A stretch of 64,000 nucleotides of DNA, from contig JAIESW010000029.1 in the NCBI GenBank assembly GCA_019745565.1, positions 124,001-188,000 on the forward strand, read 5' to 3'. The notes beneath the pieces were generated by a model that was not told the DNA's origin, did not search any database, and saw nothing but the letters and a program-made list of their open reading frames with translations. The translations under genes and the position numbers were made by a program. Positions 52,654 to 61,104 of the stretch are shown piece by piece. Source of the DNA: Burkholderiales bacterium. Lineage in GTDB: Bacteria; Pseudomonadota; Gammaproteobacteria; Burkholderiales; Ga0077523. The first letter of the stretch is position 1. Each line of letters starts with the position of its first letter.

Positions 52654-53883
52654 TCATGGACGCGCGGGCTCTGCGAGATCCACCGCGAGGGATTCGACGC
52701 TGCCGAGATGCTGCGTGTCGAGCGGGAGGTAGAGCCGGCGTTCCGGCAGAAAGCGACGATCCTGCCCCCACAACTCGCGCTTGCCGGCCAGCACCCGCAG
52801 TCGACCGTTTGCCGGGCGCGCCACGCGGGCGTTGAACGGCAGCGCTGCCGGCAAAGGGGCCGGTGTCGCCGCGCGTTGCGGGCACACGTAGCGTACGGGT
52901 CCGTGCGCTTCGAGGGGGATCAGCCGCGTGGCAGCGGGCAATGCGTCGTGCAGGCTCGCAGCGATGGCATGGGCCACGGCACGGCCTTCGCTCCAGACGG
53001 TCCACGAGGGTTCCACCGGACGCAGCAGATTGCCGGCGGCGAAGAAGTCCGGATCGCTGCAGCGACCGTACTGGTCCACGACGGGGCCGCCAGTGCCGGC
53101 GTCGAGTGCGAGGTGGCTCGACCTCACGATGGCGGTCTCCGGCACGAAACGGCCGGTGAAGACCACACCGTCGCAGGCGATGATCGAGCGCTCGCCCGCA
53201 CGTTCGATCTCGATGCCCGTGACCGAGCGCGCGCCGTGGATCGCCACGACCTGTGTACGCGTGAGCACGCGGGTCGCGAAGGCGATGCGGGCGATCCAGG
53301 CGCCCGGTGCCGGTGCCAGGATGCGCTCGCCCGATTCGATCATCGCGACCGGCTTGATGCCGGCGTGTCGCATGGTGAGGAGGCTCGAGAACGAGACGAA
53401 CTCGGTGCCGACGATCACCGCGCGCCTGCACGGCTGGATGCGGGCGAGATACACGAGCTGTTGCAGGGCGCCGGTGGTGAAGACGCCCCAGGGTCGCGTG
53501 CCGGACACGAGGCGGGTCGAACGCGGGGTCTCGCGCGTACCGAGCGCGAGCAGTATCCGCTTCCCCGTCAGAGTCTCCTGGCCCTCCGGCGAAACGACGC
53601 GGATCCGACCGCCGGGTTCGAGCGCCAGCGCGGTCGTGCCGGTGCGCACTTCGACTCCCGCCGCCGCATGCGACAGGCGCTTTGCATACGACGGGCCGGT
53701 GAGTACCCGGCGGAATTCCTTCCAACCGAATCCAAGGTGTCCGCAGTGCCTCGGAACACCGCCGGCTTGTTGTTCACGTTCGATGACCAGCACGTCGCGG
53801 ACGCCGAGACGTTTCAGTTCCGCCGCCGCGGCGAGCCCCGCCGGGCCGGCACCGAGGATGATGACGTCGTTGGTGGCAGTCAC
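52654..53883 (-). CDS. FAD/NAD(P)-dependent oxidoreductase
   Basis: A 409-residue flavoprotein with 'VIILGAGPAGLAAAAEL' (FAD), a second dinucleotide-binding region 'AVIVGTEFVSF', and 'DGVVFTGRFVPET' and 'CSDPDFFAAGNLLRPVEPSW' of the pyridine nucleotide-disulfide family. It resembles the alpha subunits of opine/HCN-synthase-like and GlpA-associated dehydrogenases. I choose GTG 53883 over TTG 53904, because it starts directly before the Rossmann motif. It lies 15 bp upstream of the kinase and downstream of the GlpA-like gene, from which a 30-bp inverted repeat separates it. It probably passes electrons with that protein. Confidence 0.82.
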   Translation of the reverse strand: MTATNDVIILGAGPAGLAAAAELKRLGVRDVLVIEREQQAGGVPRHCGHLGFGWKEFRRVLTGPSYAKRLSHAAAGVEVRTGTTALALEPGGRIRVVSPEGQETLTGKRILLALGTRETPRSTRLVSGTRPWGVFTTGALQQLVYLARIQPCRRAVIVGTEFVSFSSLLTMRHAGIKPVAMIESGERILAPAPGAWIARIAFATRVLTRTQVVAIHGARSVTGIEIERAGERSIIACDGVVFTGRFVPETAIVRSSHLALDAGTGGPVVDQYGRCSDPDFFAAGNLLRPVEPSWTVWSEGRAVAHAIAASLHDALPAATRLIPLEAHGPVRYVCPQRAATPAPLPAALPFNARVARPANGRLRVLAGKRELWGQDRRFLPERRLYLPLDTQHLGSVESLAVDLAEPARP

Positions 53884-53910
53884 GATGCTCTCAAGCGGGG
53901 GCAAACGTCT

Positions 53911-54015
53911 TGAAACACGAAGGACACGAAGAGCACGAAGGTCGCGAAGGCAAGGGAAGGAAAGGCAAGGGATCTCCTCGTGCTCCTTCGTGCTCTTCGT
54001 GTCCTTCGTGTTTCA
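53911..54015. repeat. Long perfect inverted repeat of GACACGAAG type
   Basis: A 30-bp left arm at 53911-53940 (built of ACGAAG words: AACACGAAGGACACGAAG...) and its exact reverse complement at 53986-54015, around a 45-bp spacer rich in AAGG words. Located between two co-directional oxidoreductase genes. The CTTCGTGTCCTTCGTGTTT word family is known to recur in intergenic DNA of many environmental bacteria. Probably a mobile palindromic repeat or mRNA hairpin. Confidence 0.85.
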
Positions 54016-54026
54016 CGCTTTGCCTT

Positions 54027-55415
54027 TCATCGTTCATCGATGGCCGCCGGCACATCCACCAGCCGTCCTGCCGCCAGCTGCGCTACGCGCCAGCTGCAAT
54101 AGAACCCCTGACACCGCCCCATCATGCACCGGGTGCGCCGCTTCAGTCCGCCGAGGTCGCCCGCCGGCAGCGGCCCGCCGAGAGCCGCTTCGATCTCGTG
54201 CCGGGTCACCAGTTCGCAATGACACACGATCTCGCCCGCGTCCGGCTCCTGCCAGCGCCGCGGTCGTTCCTCGCAGAGGTTCGGTACCGGCGTCCAGATC
54301 GGCTCCGCGGTCCAGTCGAGCACACCGAAGTGCTGCGCGTACAGATCGGCCACGTGCTGCGCGATCCCGAGCGCTGCCGTCAGCCCTGTGGACCGGATGC
54401 CGCCCACGGTGATCCAGTGGCGATCGGGCAGGGCTTCGATCTGATAGTCCTTGAACTGGGTGGCCGGACGCAGGCCCGCGTACACCGCGTTGACGGTATG
54501 GCTCGCGAGAGCGGGGACCAGCGCGCGCGCTCTGGCGACCAGGCGATCGAGCGCATTTTCGTCGACCGTTGCCACGTCGCGAGCCTCCTGGTCTTCCGCC
54601 GTCGGTCCCACCAGGAGATTGCCGTAGGCCGTGGGGCAAACCAGCACGCCCTTCGTGCGCGCGGTCGGCACCGGCAGCACGATGGAGTAGACGAGTTCGC
54701 GCGCCGGTTTGTCGAACACGACGAACTGGCCCTTCCGCGGCCGGATCTCGAACGGTGAGGTGCGGGCGATCGATTCGATCTGATCGCCGTAGAGTCCCGC
54801 CGCGTTGATGACCACCTTCGCGGTGATCTCCCCGGTGGTGGTCGCGAGCAGCCAGTGATCGTCCTCGCGTTCTCCGCCCTGCACCTCGGTGCTGCGCCGG
54901 ACGATGGCACCGTGCGCCATGGCCTGGTGCACGTAGGCCAGGGGAGCCGACCACGGATCGATCACGTGCTCGCCGGGAACGAGCACGGCACCCAGCGCGC
55001 CCGGTGCCAGGTTCGGTTCGCGCGCATACAACTCGGCGGAGTCGATGAGACGGACGTCGGCGACGCCGTTGCCGTGCGCCTGCTCGACGATCGCGGGCAA
55101 CTTCACCAGTTCTTCGTCGTTCCAGGCGACCACGATGCCGCCGGTCTCCACCAGGGGCAGATTGAACGCGTGGCGGACGTCCAGATACTCGCGATAGCCG
55201 GCCCGCATGCACGCCAGTTCGAGGCTTTCGGGCGGCGCGTCGAACCCGGTGTGGAGCAGGGCGCTGTTGCCCTTGCTCGCACCCGACAGGATGTCCGCAC
55301 CGCGTTCCAGGAGCACGCATTCGGCGCCCCCCAGCGCCATTCTTCGGAGGATGGCGCACCCCACGACACCGCCGCCGATCACGGCGACGTCGAAGGGTTG
55401 AGTCGGGGATTCCAT
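54027..55415 (-). CDS. GlpA-like FAD-dependent dehydrogenase with C-terminal BFD-type [2Fe-2S] domain
   Basis: A 462-residue flavoprotein. N-terminal 'VAVIGGGVVGCAILRRMA' binds FAD, and DAO-fold elements 'SALLHTGFDAPPESLELAC' and 'INAAGLYGDQIESIAR' follow. From about residue 370 a bacterioferritin-associated-ferredoxin-like domain carries four Cys: 'GEIVCHCELV' and 'RRTRCMMGRCQGFYC'. This architecture is that of anaerobic-type glycerol-3-phosphate dehydrogenase A. With the kinase and FAD/NAD partner it forms a polyol-phosphate oxidation module. It would oxidise the phosphorylated alcohol made by the kinase. Substrate inferred from neighbours. Confidence 0.88.
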   Translation of the reverse strand: MESPTQPFDVAVIGGGVVGCAILRRMALGGAECVLLERGADILSGASKGNSALLHTGFDAPPESLELACMRAGYREYLDVRHAFNLPLVETGGIVVAWNDEELVKLPAIVEQAHGNGVADVRLIDSAELYAREPNLAPGALGAVLVPGEHVIDPWSAPLAYVHQAMAHGAIVRRSTEVQGGEREDDHWLLATTTGEITAKVVINAAGLYGDQIESIARTSPFEIRPRKGQFVVFDKPARELVYSIVLPVPTARTKGVLVCPTAYGNLLVGPTAEDQEARDVATVDENALDRLVARARALVPALASHTVNAVYAGLRPATQFKDYQIEALPDRHWITVGGIRSTGLTAALGIAQHVADLYAQHFGVLDWTAEPIWTPVPNLCEERPRRWQEPDAGEIVCHCELVTRHEIEAALGGPLPAGDLGGLKRRTRCMMGRCQGFYCSWRVAQLAAGRLVDVPAAIDER

Positions 55416-55514
55416 GGACGCGTGGACCGCCGCGGATCGGGGTAGGTTTCGTCGGGACGCACAAACGAAGAGGCGGGACCGCGAGCCCCGCCTTACCGAA
55501 GCCTACACGCAATC

Positions 55515-57098
55515 TCAGGCGACGCCGACCGCCTTCTCCGCGGCAGCGATCTCGGCCTGCCGTTTCGCGATCATGTCGCCGATCGGCGGGCCCTGGAAGC
55601 GCCGGGATTCCAGCGCGATCCAGAAGACCGCCATCGCGACCAGCAGGCCGACGATGAGGTAGCCCACCTTCTCGTTGGGCGGCTGCACCCCCACGAAGAT
55701 CAGCAGCGCGCAGCCGATGATCGCGAGCACGCTCACGAACTTCGAGGCGGCCCCCAGCTCGAACGGTCCCTTCCTGGTCCACCTGCCGTTCATCTCCGCC
55801 CGCAAACCGGCAGCGATCGGGAGGATGTAGGAGATGTAGAGGAAGACGGCGCAGCCGGTCGACAGCACCACGAACGCATCGCCGTACAGGGTGGCGATGA
55901 TCGACAGGATGGCACCCCACCAGATCGCGTTCACCGGCGTGCGGTGCTTGCGGCTCACTTGCTTCAATGCCCGCGAGAAGGGGAGACCGCCGTCACGGGA
56001 GAACGCGAACATCATGCGCGAGGTCGACGTCAGACCGGCCAGGGCGCAGATGTAGTTCGCGATCACGATGGCGATGATCAGGACGTCCTTGAAGATCTTC
56101 GGCATCGGCGACTGCTGCATCAGCCAGGGAAAGGCGTTCCAGCCCTGCTTGGCGCCTTCCTCGATGCTGGGCATCGCGAGGATGAACGCGCACAGCATCA
56201 CGTAGCCGAACAGGAAGGACCAGAAGACCGAATGGATCATGCCGCGCGGCGCCGAGCGGGCGGCGTCGCGCGTTTCCTCGGCCGTGTGGGCCGAAGCATC
56301 GAAGCCCGTCACCGTGTAGACGCCCTGCAGCAGCCCGAGCAGGAAGATGAACGGGACCGAATGGATCACCGTGGGCCATACATTCCCGCCGGCTTCGCCG
56401 GAGTAGTTGCTGAACGTGAACAGGCGCGAGAAGTCGAGGCTCGGTGCGTAGAACAGCAGGGCGAGCGTCAGCAGCACCGCCGCGACGAAGATGAGATACC
56501 CGCTGAAGTCGGTGAGGATCGTGGTGGCCCGGATGCCGACGTGATTGAGCCAGGCCTGCGTGACCGTGATGGCGGCGATGAAGATGGTCTGCGTCCACCA
56601 GCCCCGATCGAGCGGCGCTTCGGTGACCCAGCCCAGGGCCTTGATGTCGAGTCCCAGCACTTCGCCGAGGAACAGGTCGCGGAACAGCAGGAACACGCCG
56701 AAGTTGACCGACGACACGACGAACAGCAGTCCCAGCAGATTGAACCATGCGGCGACCCAGCCGTAGCCGCGTCCGCCGAGCAGCGATGCCCAGTGATAGA
56801 TGCCGCCCGCCGTGGGATACGCAGATGCGATCTGCCCCATGGCTGCGGCCACCAGCAACGCGAAGAGGCACGCAAGCGGCCAGCCGAAACCGACCGATGC
56901 GCCGCCCGCTGCACTCAGCGACAGCGGAAACGCGGTGATGCCACCCGCTAGGATGCAGATGATGGAAAACGAGATGGCGAAGTTCTGGAAAGCGCCCATG
57001 CGGCGCGACAGCTCCTGGGCGTAGCCCATGCTGTGCAGCGTCTTGACGTCTTCGTCGTGGGCGTCACTCTGCTCGTACGACTTGCTGGAATCGGCCAT
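55515..57098 (-). CDS. APC-family amino acid/amine permease
   Basis: A 527-residue, 12-helix permease of the amino acid-polyamine-organocation superfamily. 'RRMGAFQNFAISFSIICILAGGITAFPLSLSAAGG' (helix 1) and 'AYPTAGGIYHWASLLGG' are signature segments of the amino-acid/choline/GABA-permease group. A GAGAGAGA-like site precedes ATG 57098. It is the first gene of the minus-strand island, so it most likely imports the amine or amino alcohol the island degrades. No permease of the EutH type is present. About 250 bp upstream carry no gene and presumably the main promoter. Confidence 0.92.
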   Translation of the reverse strand: MADSSKSYEQSDAHDEDVKTLHSMGYAQELSRRMGAFQNFAISFSIICILAGGITAFPLSLSAAGGASVGFGWPLACLFALLVAAAMGQIASAYPTAGGIYHWASLLGGRGYGWVAAWFNLLGLLFVVSSVNFGVFLLFRDLFLGEVLGLDIKALGWVTEAPLDRGWWTQTIFIAAITVTQAWLNHVGIRATTILTDFSGYLIFVAAVLLTLALLFYAPSLDFSRLFTFSNYSGEAGGNVWPTVIHSVPFIFLLGLLQGVYTVTGFDASAHTAEETRDAARSAPRGMIHSVFWSFLFGYVMLCAFILAMPSIEEGAKQGWNAFPWLMQQSPMPKIFKDVLIIAIVIANYICALAGLTSTSRMMFAFSRDGGLPFSRALKQVSRKHRTPVNAIWWGAILSIIATLYGDAFVVLSTGCAVFLYISYILPIAAGLRAEMNGRWTRKGPFELGAASKFVSVLAIIGCALLIFVGVQPPNEKVGYLIVGLLVAMAVFWIALESRRFQGPPIGDMIAKRQAEIAAAEKAVGVA

Positions 57099-57350
57099 GG
57101 TCTCTCTCGCGTGGTTATGGGCGGGTCCATCACGCCGGAACCCGGCACGAGCAGCAGCGATTGCCATGCCGGGGGCATTTGAGGCGCCAGCGATCATGCC
57201 AACGGCGTATTCCGCGTGTAAAGGTGCGGTGCATCATGAACTTGGCGCACTTGTTGCGAACTTTCCCAATCGTACGCATGCACTTCTCGGTGCACGACGG
57301 TGCTGCAGATGCACGCTTATGGGGCGAAAACCTCGCGCGCGCCGACCCGG

Positions 57351-59045
57351 TTACCTTGCGTTATCCGTCACTTGAGGTCGGTTGACTCGAACATTCTTCA
57401 CCGGGCCGTGGGCCTTGAGCCAGCGTTCGACGACGTTCCAGATCGGCTCGCCCTCAACGGCATCCGCCATGGAGGCCCAGCCGGTAACGCGATACCGTTT
57501 GTTGGCGGTGACGGGTTCGTCACCCAATCGCAGATCGGAGATGCGCCGGCCGCGCGCGGCATGGGGGTCGATCGCGTACCGAAGCCCGCCGGTGCGTACC
57601 ATATCGCCTCCCTGCTGGTAGTACGGATCGGGATTGAAAAGATTGTCAGCGACGTCCTCCAGCACGGCGTGCAGGTTCGCGCCCGTCATTTCCGTCACGG
57701 TGACCGTCGGGTAGGTGATCGCGGTCTGCGCGAGCAGCGCCTCGCGCGTGATCGTCTCGCCCGGCAGCAGCGTGGTGCCCCAGCGGAAGCCCGGCGAGAA
57801 GGCGATGGGGGTGTCCTTCTCCTGCATCAGCGCATCCAGGATCACCTGATCGAAGGTGCCGTTGAAGTTGCCGCGGCGGTAGAGCAGCGTGTCGGTGTGC
57901 GCGAGCGGTTCGGCGAGCGCTTCCGCGTAGGGCGCGCGCAAGGTGTCGATGAGGGTCGTCATCGTCGGATCGGCCGGCAGCAGATTCGCGAAGACCGGCA
58001 GCAATCGGTAACGATAGTCGGCGACTCTGCCACTGCGCACGTCGAGATCCAGCACGCCGAGGAACTTGCCGTTCGAGCCGGCGTTGGTGACCAGCGTGCG
58101 ACCGCCGGGGTTCTCGACCTCGATGGCGTCCGGCAGGGCGTCGTGGGTATGACCGCCGAGGATCGCATCCAGGCCACGAACGCGGCTTGCCAGCTTGAGA
58201 TCGGTGTCCATGCCGTTGTGGGACAGCAGTACCACCACGGGCACACCCTGCGCACGAAGGGCATCGATGGTCTTTTGCAATTCCGGCTCGCGGATACCGA
58301 AGGTCCACTCCGGCACGAAGCGCTTCGGATGCGCCACCGGCGTGTAGGGAAACGCCTGACCGATGATCGCGACCGGAACGCCGTTGATCTCGCGCACCGC
58401 ATGGGACGGAAACACGGGATCCTCGAAATCCGCGGTGCGCACGTTCTGTGCGACGAAGTCGATGCGACCGCGAAAGTCGTTCTCCACGGCCGATCGCACG
58501 CGATCCGCGCCGAGCGTGAACTCCCAGTGTGCGGTCATGACGTCGACGCCGAGCGCGAGGCTGGCGGCGACCATGTCGCGGCCCTGGGTCCACAAGGCGG
58601 TGGCGGACCCCTGCCAGGTATCGCCGCCGTCGAGCAGCAGCGCGCCGGGTCGCTGCGCCTTCAGCCTCCGGACCAGCGTCGCCAGATGAGCGAAACCGCC
58701 GACCTTGCCGTACACCCGCGCGGCCTGTTCGAAATCGACATGCGAGAACGCATGGGCTTGCTCGCTGCCCGGGGTGATACCGAACGCGCGCAGCAGCCGC
58801 TCGCCGACGAGATGGGGCGGCCGGCCCTTTGCAGCACCCACGCCGATGTTCACGTCCGGTTCGCGGTAGCGGATCGGCAGCAGCTGCGCGTGGCAGTCGG
58901 TGAAGTGCAGCAGACCGACGTTGCCGAACGGCGGCACATCATAGAGTTCTGCGCCGATCTCTCCGGCGAGACTGCTGCGCGTGGCGATGGGAAGACCCGC
59001 CGCCGAGGCGGCGGCCAGGATCTGCAGGAATTCGCGTCGATGCAT
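57351..59045 (-). CDS. soxB: SoxB, thiosulfohydrolase of the Sox sulfur-oxidation system
   Basis: A 564-residue Tat-exported metallophosphatase/5'-nucleotidase-fold enzyme. The Tat motif 'RREFLQILAA' begins at residue 3. Metal motifs are 'LHFTDCHAQLLP', 'LDGGDTWQGSA', 'LSHNGMDTD' and 'GGHTHDALP', and the SoxB-specific 'YYQQGGDMVRTGG' separates it from ordinary 5'-nucleotidases. It hydrolyses the outer sulfonate from Cys-bound sulfane intermediates on SoxYZ in the periplasm. Start ATG 59045 is set by the Tat signal. soxX lies about 4.7 kb away on the same strand; other sox genes are not in the window. Confidence 0.95.
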   Translation of the reverse strand: MHRREFLQILAAASAAGLPIATRSSLAGEIGAELYDVPPFGNVGLLHFTDCHAQLLPIRYREPDVNIGVGAAKGRPPHLVGERLLRAFGITPGSEQAHAFSHVDFEQAARVYGKVGGFAHLATLVRRLKAQRPGALLLDGGDTWQGSATALWTQGRDMVAASLALGVDVMTAHWEFTLGADRVRSAVENDFRGRIDFVAQNVRTADFEDPVFPSHAVREINGVPVAIIGQAFPYTPVAHPKRFVPEWTFGIREPELQKTIDALRAQGVPVVVLLSHNGMDTDLKLASRVRGLDAILGGHTHDALPDAIEVENPGGRTLVTNAGSNGKFLGVLDLDVRSGRVADYRYRLLPVFANLLPADPTMTTLIDTLRAPYAEALAEPLAHTDTLLYRRGNFNGTFDQVILDALMQEKDTPIAFSPGFRWGTTLLPGETITREALLAQTAITYPTVTVTEMTGANLHAVLEDVADNLFNPDPYYQQGGDMVRTGGLRYAIDPHAARGRRISDLRLGDEPVTANKRYRVTGWASMADAVEGEPIWNVVERWLKAHGPVKNVRVNRPQVTDNAR

Positions 59046-59194
59046 CAAGGGAATCCGGAGGCCGTTGCGCTTGTCCGAGGGCAAGGTACCATGCCGCCGT
59101 GCGGAATCGGCCTGAATCCAGCCGCCGATCGACCCCGTAACACAGGGCGGCGGGCGTGGACCCGCCACCCCCCGTTCGAACCCGAGGAGAAACC

Positions 59195-59464
59195 ATGAAA
59201 CACGAGCTCGTCATCCGTTCCGCGCTTGCCGGTCTGCTGGCCGTTTCCGCCGCCGGCGGTGCCCTGGCTGGAGACGACATGAAGAAGTCCGACAAGGAGA
59301 AGTGCCTGGGTGTGGCGAAGGCCGGCACCAACGACTGCGCCAGCGCCAACGGCTCCCATTCCTGCTCCGGTCAGGCGAAGAAGGACAACGATCCGAACGA
59401 GTGGAAGTACGTGGCGGCCGGCACCTGCGAAACCATGGGTGGCAAGATTCTCACGAAGAAGTAA
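59195..59464 (+). CDS. bufA: BufA-type bufferin precursor (DUF2282)
   Basis: An 89-residue precursor with a Sec signal peptide (cleavage after about residue 25, ALA/GD). The core has four Cys, at 37, 48, 57 and 78, in the family pattern '[17 protein letters not shown]', '[10 protein letters not shown]', '[18 protein letters not shown]'. DUF2282 precursors (bufferins) are RiPPs whose core Cys are converted to thiooxazole rings by a DUF692 enzyme and which buffer copper in the periplasm. GAGGAGA precedes the ATG. bufB follows after 48 bp. Divergent to soxB over a 149-bp promoter region. Confidence 0.93.
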   Translation: MKHELVIRSALAGLLAVSAAGGALAGDDMKKSDKEKCLGVAKAGTNDCASANGSHSCSGQAKKDNDPNEWKYVAAGTCETMGGKILTKK

Positions 59465-59512
59465 TCCGAGCAGCCCCTGGCGCCGGCGGCCGCGAGCCGC
59501 CGGTGTCGTTTC

Positions 59513-60337
59513 ATGAACACACTTGCACGCCGCGACTGCGGTATCGGACTGCGAGCCCGGCACTACCGGGATTTCCTCGACGGCGAGCCCGATGTCGGCT
59601 GGCTCGAGGTCCACAGCGAGAACTATTTCGGCGACGGCGGTTTCGATCTGCACGTGCTCGAGCGCGTGCGTGCCCGCTATCCGGTGAGCCTGCATGGCGT
59701 CGGTCTGTCGCTGGGGTCGGCCGACGGACTGCGTGCGCGCCATCTCGAGCGCCTCGTCCGCCTGGCCGATCGCATCGAGCCTGCGCTGGTATCCGAACAT
59801 CTGTGCTGGGGCGCATGGGGGGAACGCCACTTCAACGATCTGCTGCCGATGCCGTTTACCGACGAGGCACTCACGATGATGATCGATCGGGTGGCGCAGG
59901 TGCAGGAACGCCTGCGGCGAAAGATCCTGGTGGAGAACGTCTCGAGCTACGTGACCTACCGCGATTCCACGATGAGCGAGATGGAATTCCTAGCGGCGCT
60001 CGCTCGGCGCAGCGGTTGCGGACTGTTGTTGGACGTCAACAATCTGCACGTGAATGCGGTCAATCACGGGCATGACGCGGAAGCGGAACTGGCCCGCGTG
60101 CCGGCGGGCGTCGTCGGCGAGATCCATCTGGCCGGGCACAGCGTGGTCGACGAACTGCTGGTGGACGATCACGGCTCGCGTGTGAGTGGCGCGGTGTGGC
60201 AGCTGTACGAGTCGGCGTGTCGTCGCCTGGGATCGGTGCCCACCCTGATCGAATGGGACACCGGCGTGCCCGAGCTGCCGGTGCTGCTTGATGAAGCGGC
60301 GCGCGCGACGAGGATCCGGGAGTCCGTTGATGGCTGA
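59513..60337 (+). CDS. bufB: BufB, multinuclear non-heme iron oxidative enzyme (MNIO, DUF692)
   Basis: A 274-residue DUF692 TIM-barrel enzyme. '[31 protein letters not shown]', '[10 protein letters not shown]', 'VSEHLCWG', '[16 protein letters not shown]' and 'EIHLAGH' provide the His, Asp, Glu and Asn ligands for the iron cluster. In characterised bufferins this enzyme oxidises precursor Cys residues. Stop codon overlaps the start of bufC by 8 bp. Order bufA, bufB, bufC is the standard one. Confidence 0.94.
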   Translation: MNTLARRDCGIGLRARHYRDFLDGEPDVGWLEVHSENYFGDGGFDLHVLERVRARYPVSLHGVGLSLGSADGLRARHLERLVRLADRIEPALVSEHLCWGAWGERHFNDLLPMPFTDEALTMMIDRVAQVQERLRRKILVENVSSYVTYRDSTMSEMEFLAALARRSGCGLLLDVNNLHVNAVNHGHDAEAELARVPAGVVGEIHLAGHSVVDELLVDDHGSRVSGAVWQLYESACRRLGSVPTLIEWDTGVPELPVLLDEAARATRIRESVDG

Positions 60338-61100
60338 CCTCGCGACGATCCAGTCGGTGTTCGCGGAGGTGCTGCGCAATGCCGCGGCATCCGTCGATGA
60401 ACGAGCCGTGTTCAACAGCACCGGGGAATCGCTCGCGGAGCGCCTGGCGCTGTATCGAGGCAACGTCTTCGCCAACGGGCGCAAGGCGCTCGCAGCTGCC
60501 TATCCCGTCGTCGAGCAATTGGTGGGTGGTGAGTTCTTCGATGGGCTTGCGCGCGAGTACGGCCGTCGATCGCCTTCGAGCAATGGCGATCTCACGGTGT
60601 ACGGTGAGCGCTTCGGTGAGTTCCTCGACGGCTTCGAGCACGTCCGCGACTTGCCGTATCTGCCGGACGTCGCACGACTCGAATGGGCCGTGCATCGGGC
60701 GCACTACGCGGCCGATGCCGAGCGGCTCGATCTGATCGCGCTGGCGGCGATTCCGGTCGAGAGCCAGGGGGCGCTGCGCCCACGGCTGCATCCGGCGTGT
60801 GCGCTGCTCGTCTCGCGTTGGCCGCTGGTCCGCATCCGGGCCGTGCATCAGCACGATCATGTGGGCGACCGGCATGTCGAGTTCGACGACGGACCTCACC
60901 GATGCATGGTGTATCGCCCCGAGTGGCGTGTCGTGGTCGGCGAAGTCGGCGTGGCGGGACACGCCTTTCTGGAATCGGCGCTGTCGGGAGCGGTGCTGGA
61001 CCGATGCGTCGACGCGGCACTGGCGGCCGACGCGTCGTTCGATCTCGGTCAGGCGCTGGCGGCCTGGATCGAGGCGCGGGTGATCGTGGCGCTCGACTGA
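60330..61100 (+). CDS. bufC: BufC, MNIO partner protein (DUF2063)
   Basis: A 256-residue DUF2063-family protein. The N-terminal domain shows '[34 protein letters not shown]' and '[21 protein letters not shown]', the typical DNA-binding-domain-like helical bundle. The C-terminal part is a beta-rich putative recognition domain for the precursor leader. It delivers or recognises BufA for BufB. ATG 60330 overlaps bufB. The 3' end is four bp from the convergent redoxin-cytochrome-copper gene. Confidence 0.92.
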   Translation: MADLATIQSVFAEVLRNAAASVDERAVFNSTGESLAERLALYRGNVFANGRKALAAAYPVVEQLVGGEFFDGLAREYGRRSPSSNGDLTVYGERFGEFLDGFEHVRDLPYLPDVARLEWAVHRAHYAADAERLDLIALAAIPVESQGALRPRLHPACALLVSRWPLVRIRAVHQHDHVGDRHVEFDDGPHRCMVYRPEWRVVVGEVGVAGHAFLESALSGAVLDRCVDAALAADASFDLGQALAAWIEARVIVALD

Positions 61101-61104
61101 CGCG

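Noticed and set aside
53910-54758. Long open frame starting with repeated His-Glu-Gly-type residues
   Set aside because: It begins inside the 30-bp inverted repeat, whose ACGAAG words create the low-complexity start, and then runs antisense to the GlpA-like gene. Not a gene.
41765-57098. Bacterial microcompartment for ethanolamine use
   Set aside because: No shell proteins, EutE/EutD/EutG set or encapsulation signals are present; only lyase, reactivase and general dehydrogenases.
57242-57257. Sigma-54-like promoter TTGGCGCACTTGTTGC
   Set aside because: GG and GC spacing fits a -24/-12 promoter, but it points to the plus strand, where no gene follows; both neighbours are on the minus strand.
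55515-57350. Search for a cobalamin riboswitch ahead of the permease or the eut genes
   Set aside because: The 250 bp upstream of the permease and the short gaps in the island show no recognisable B12-box or long structured leader by eye.
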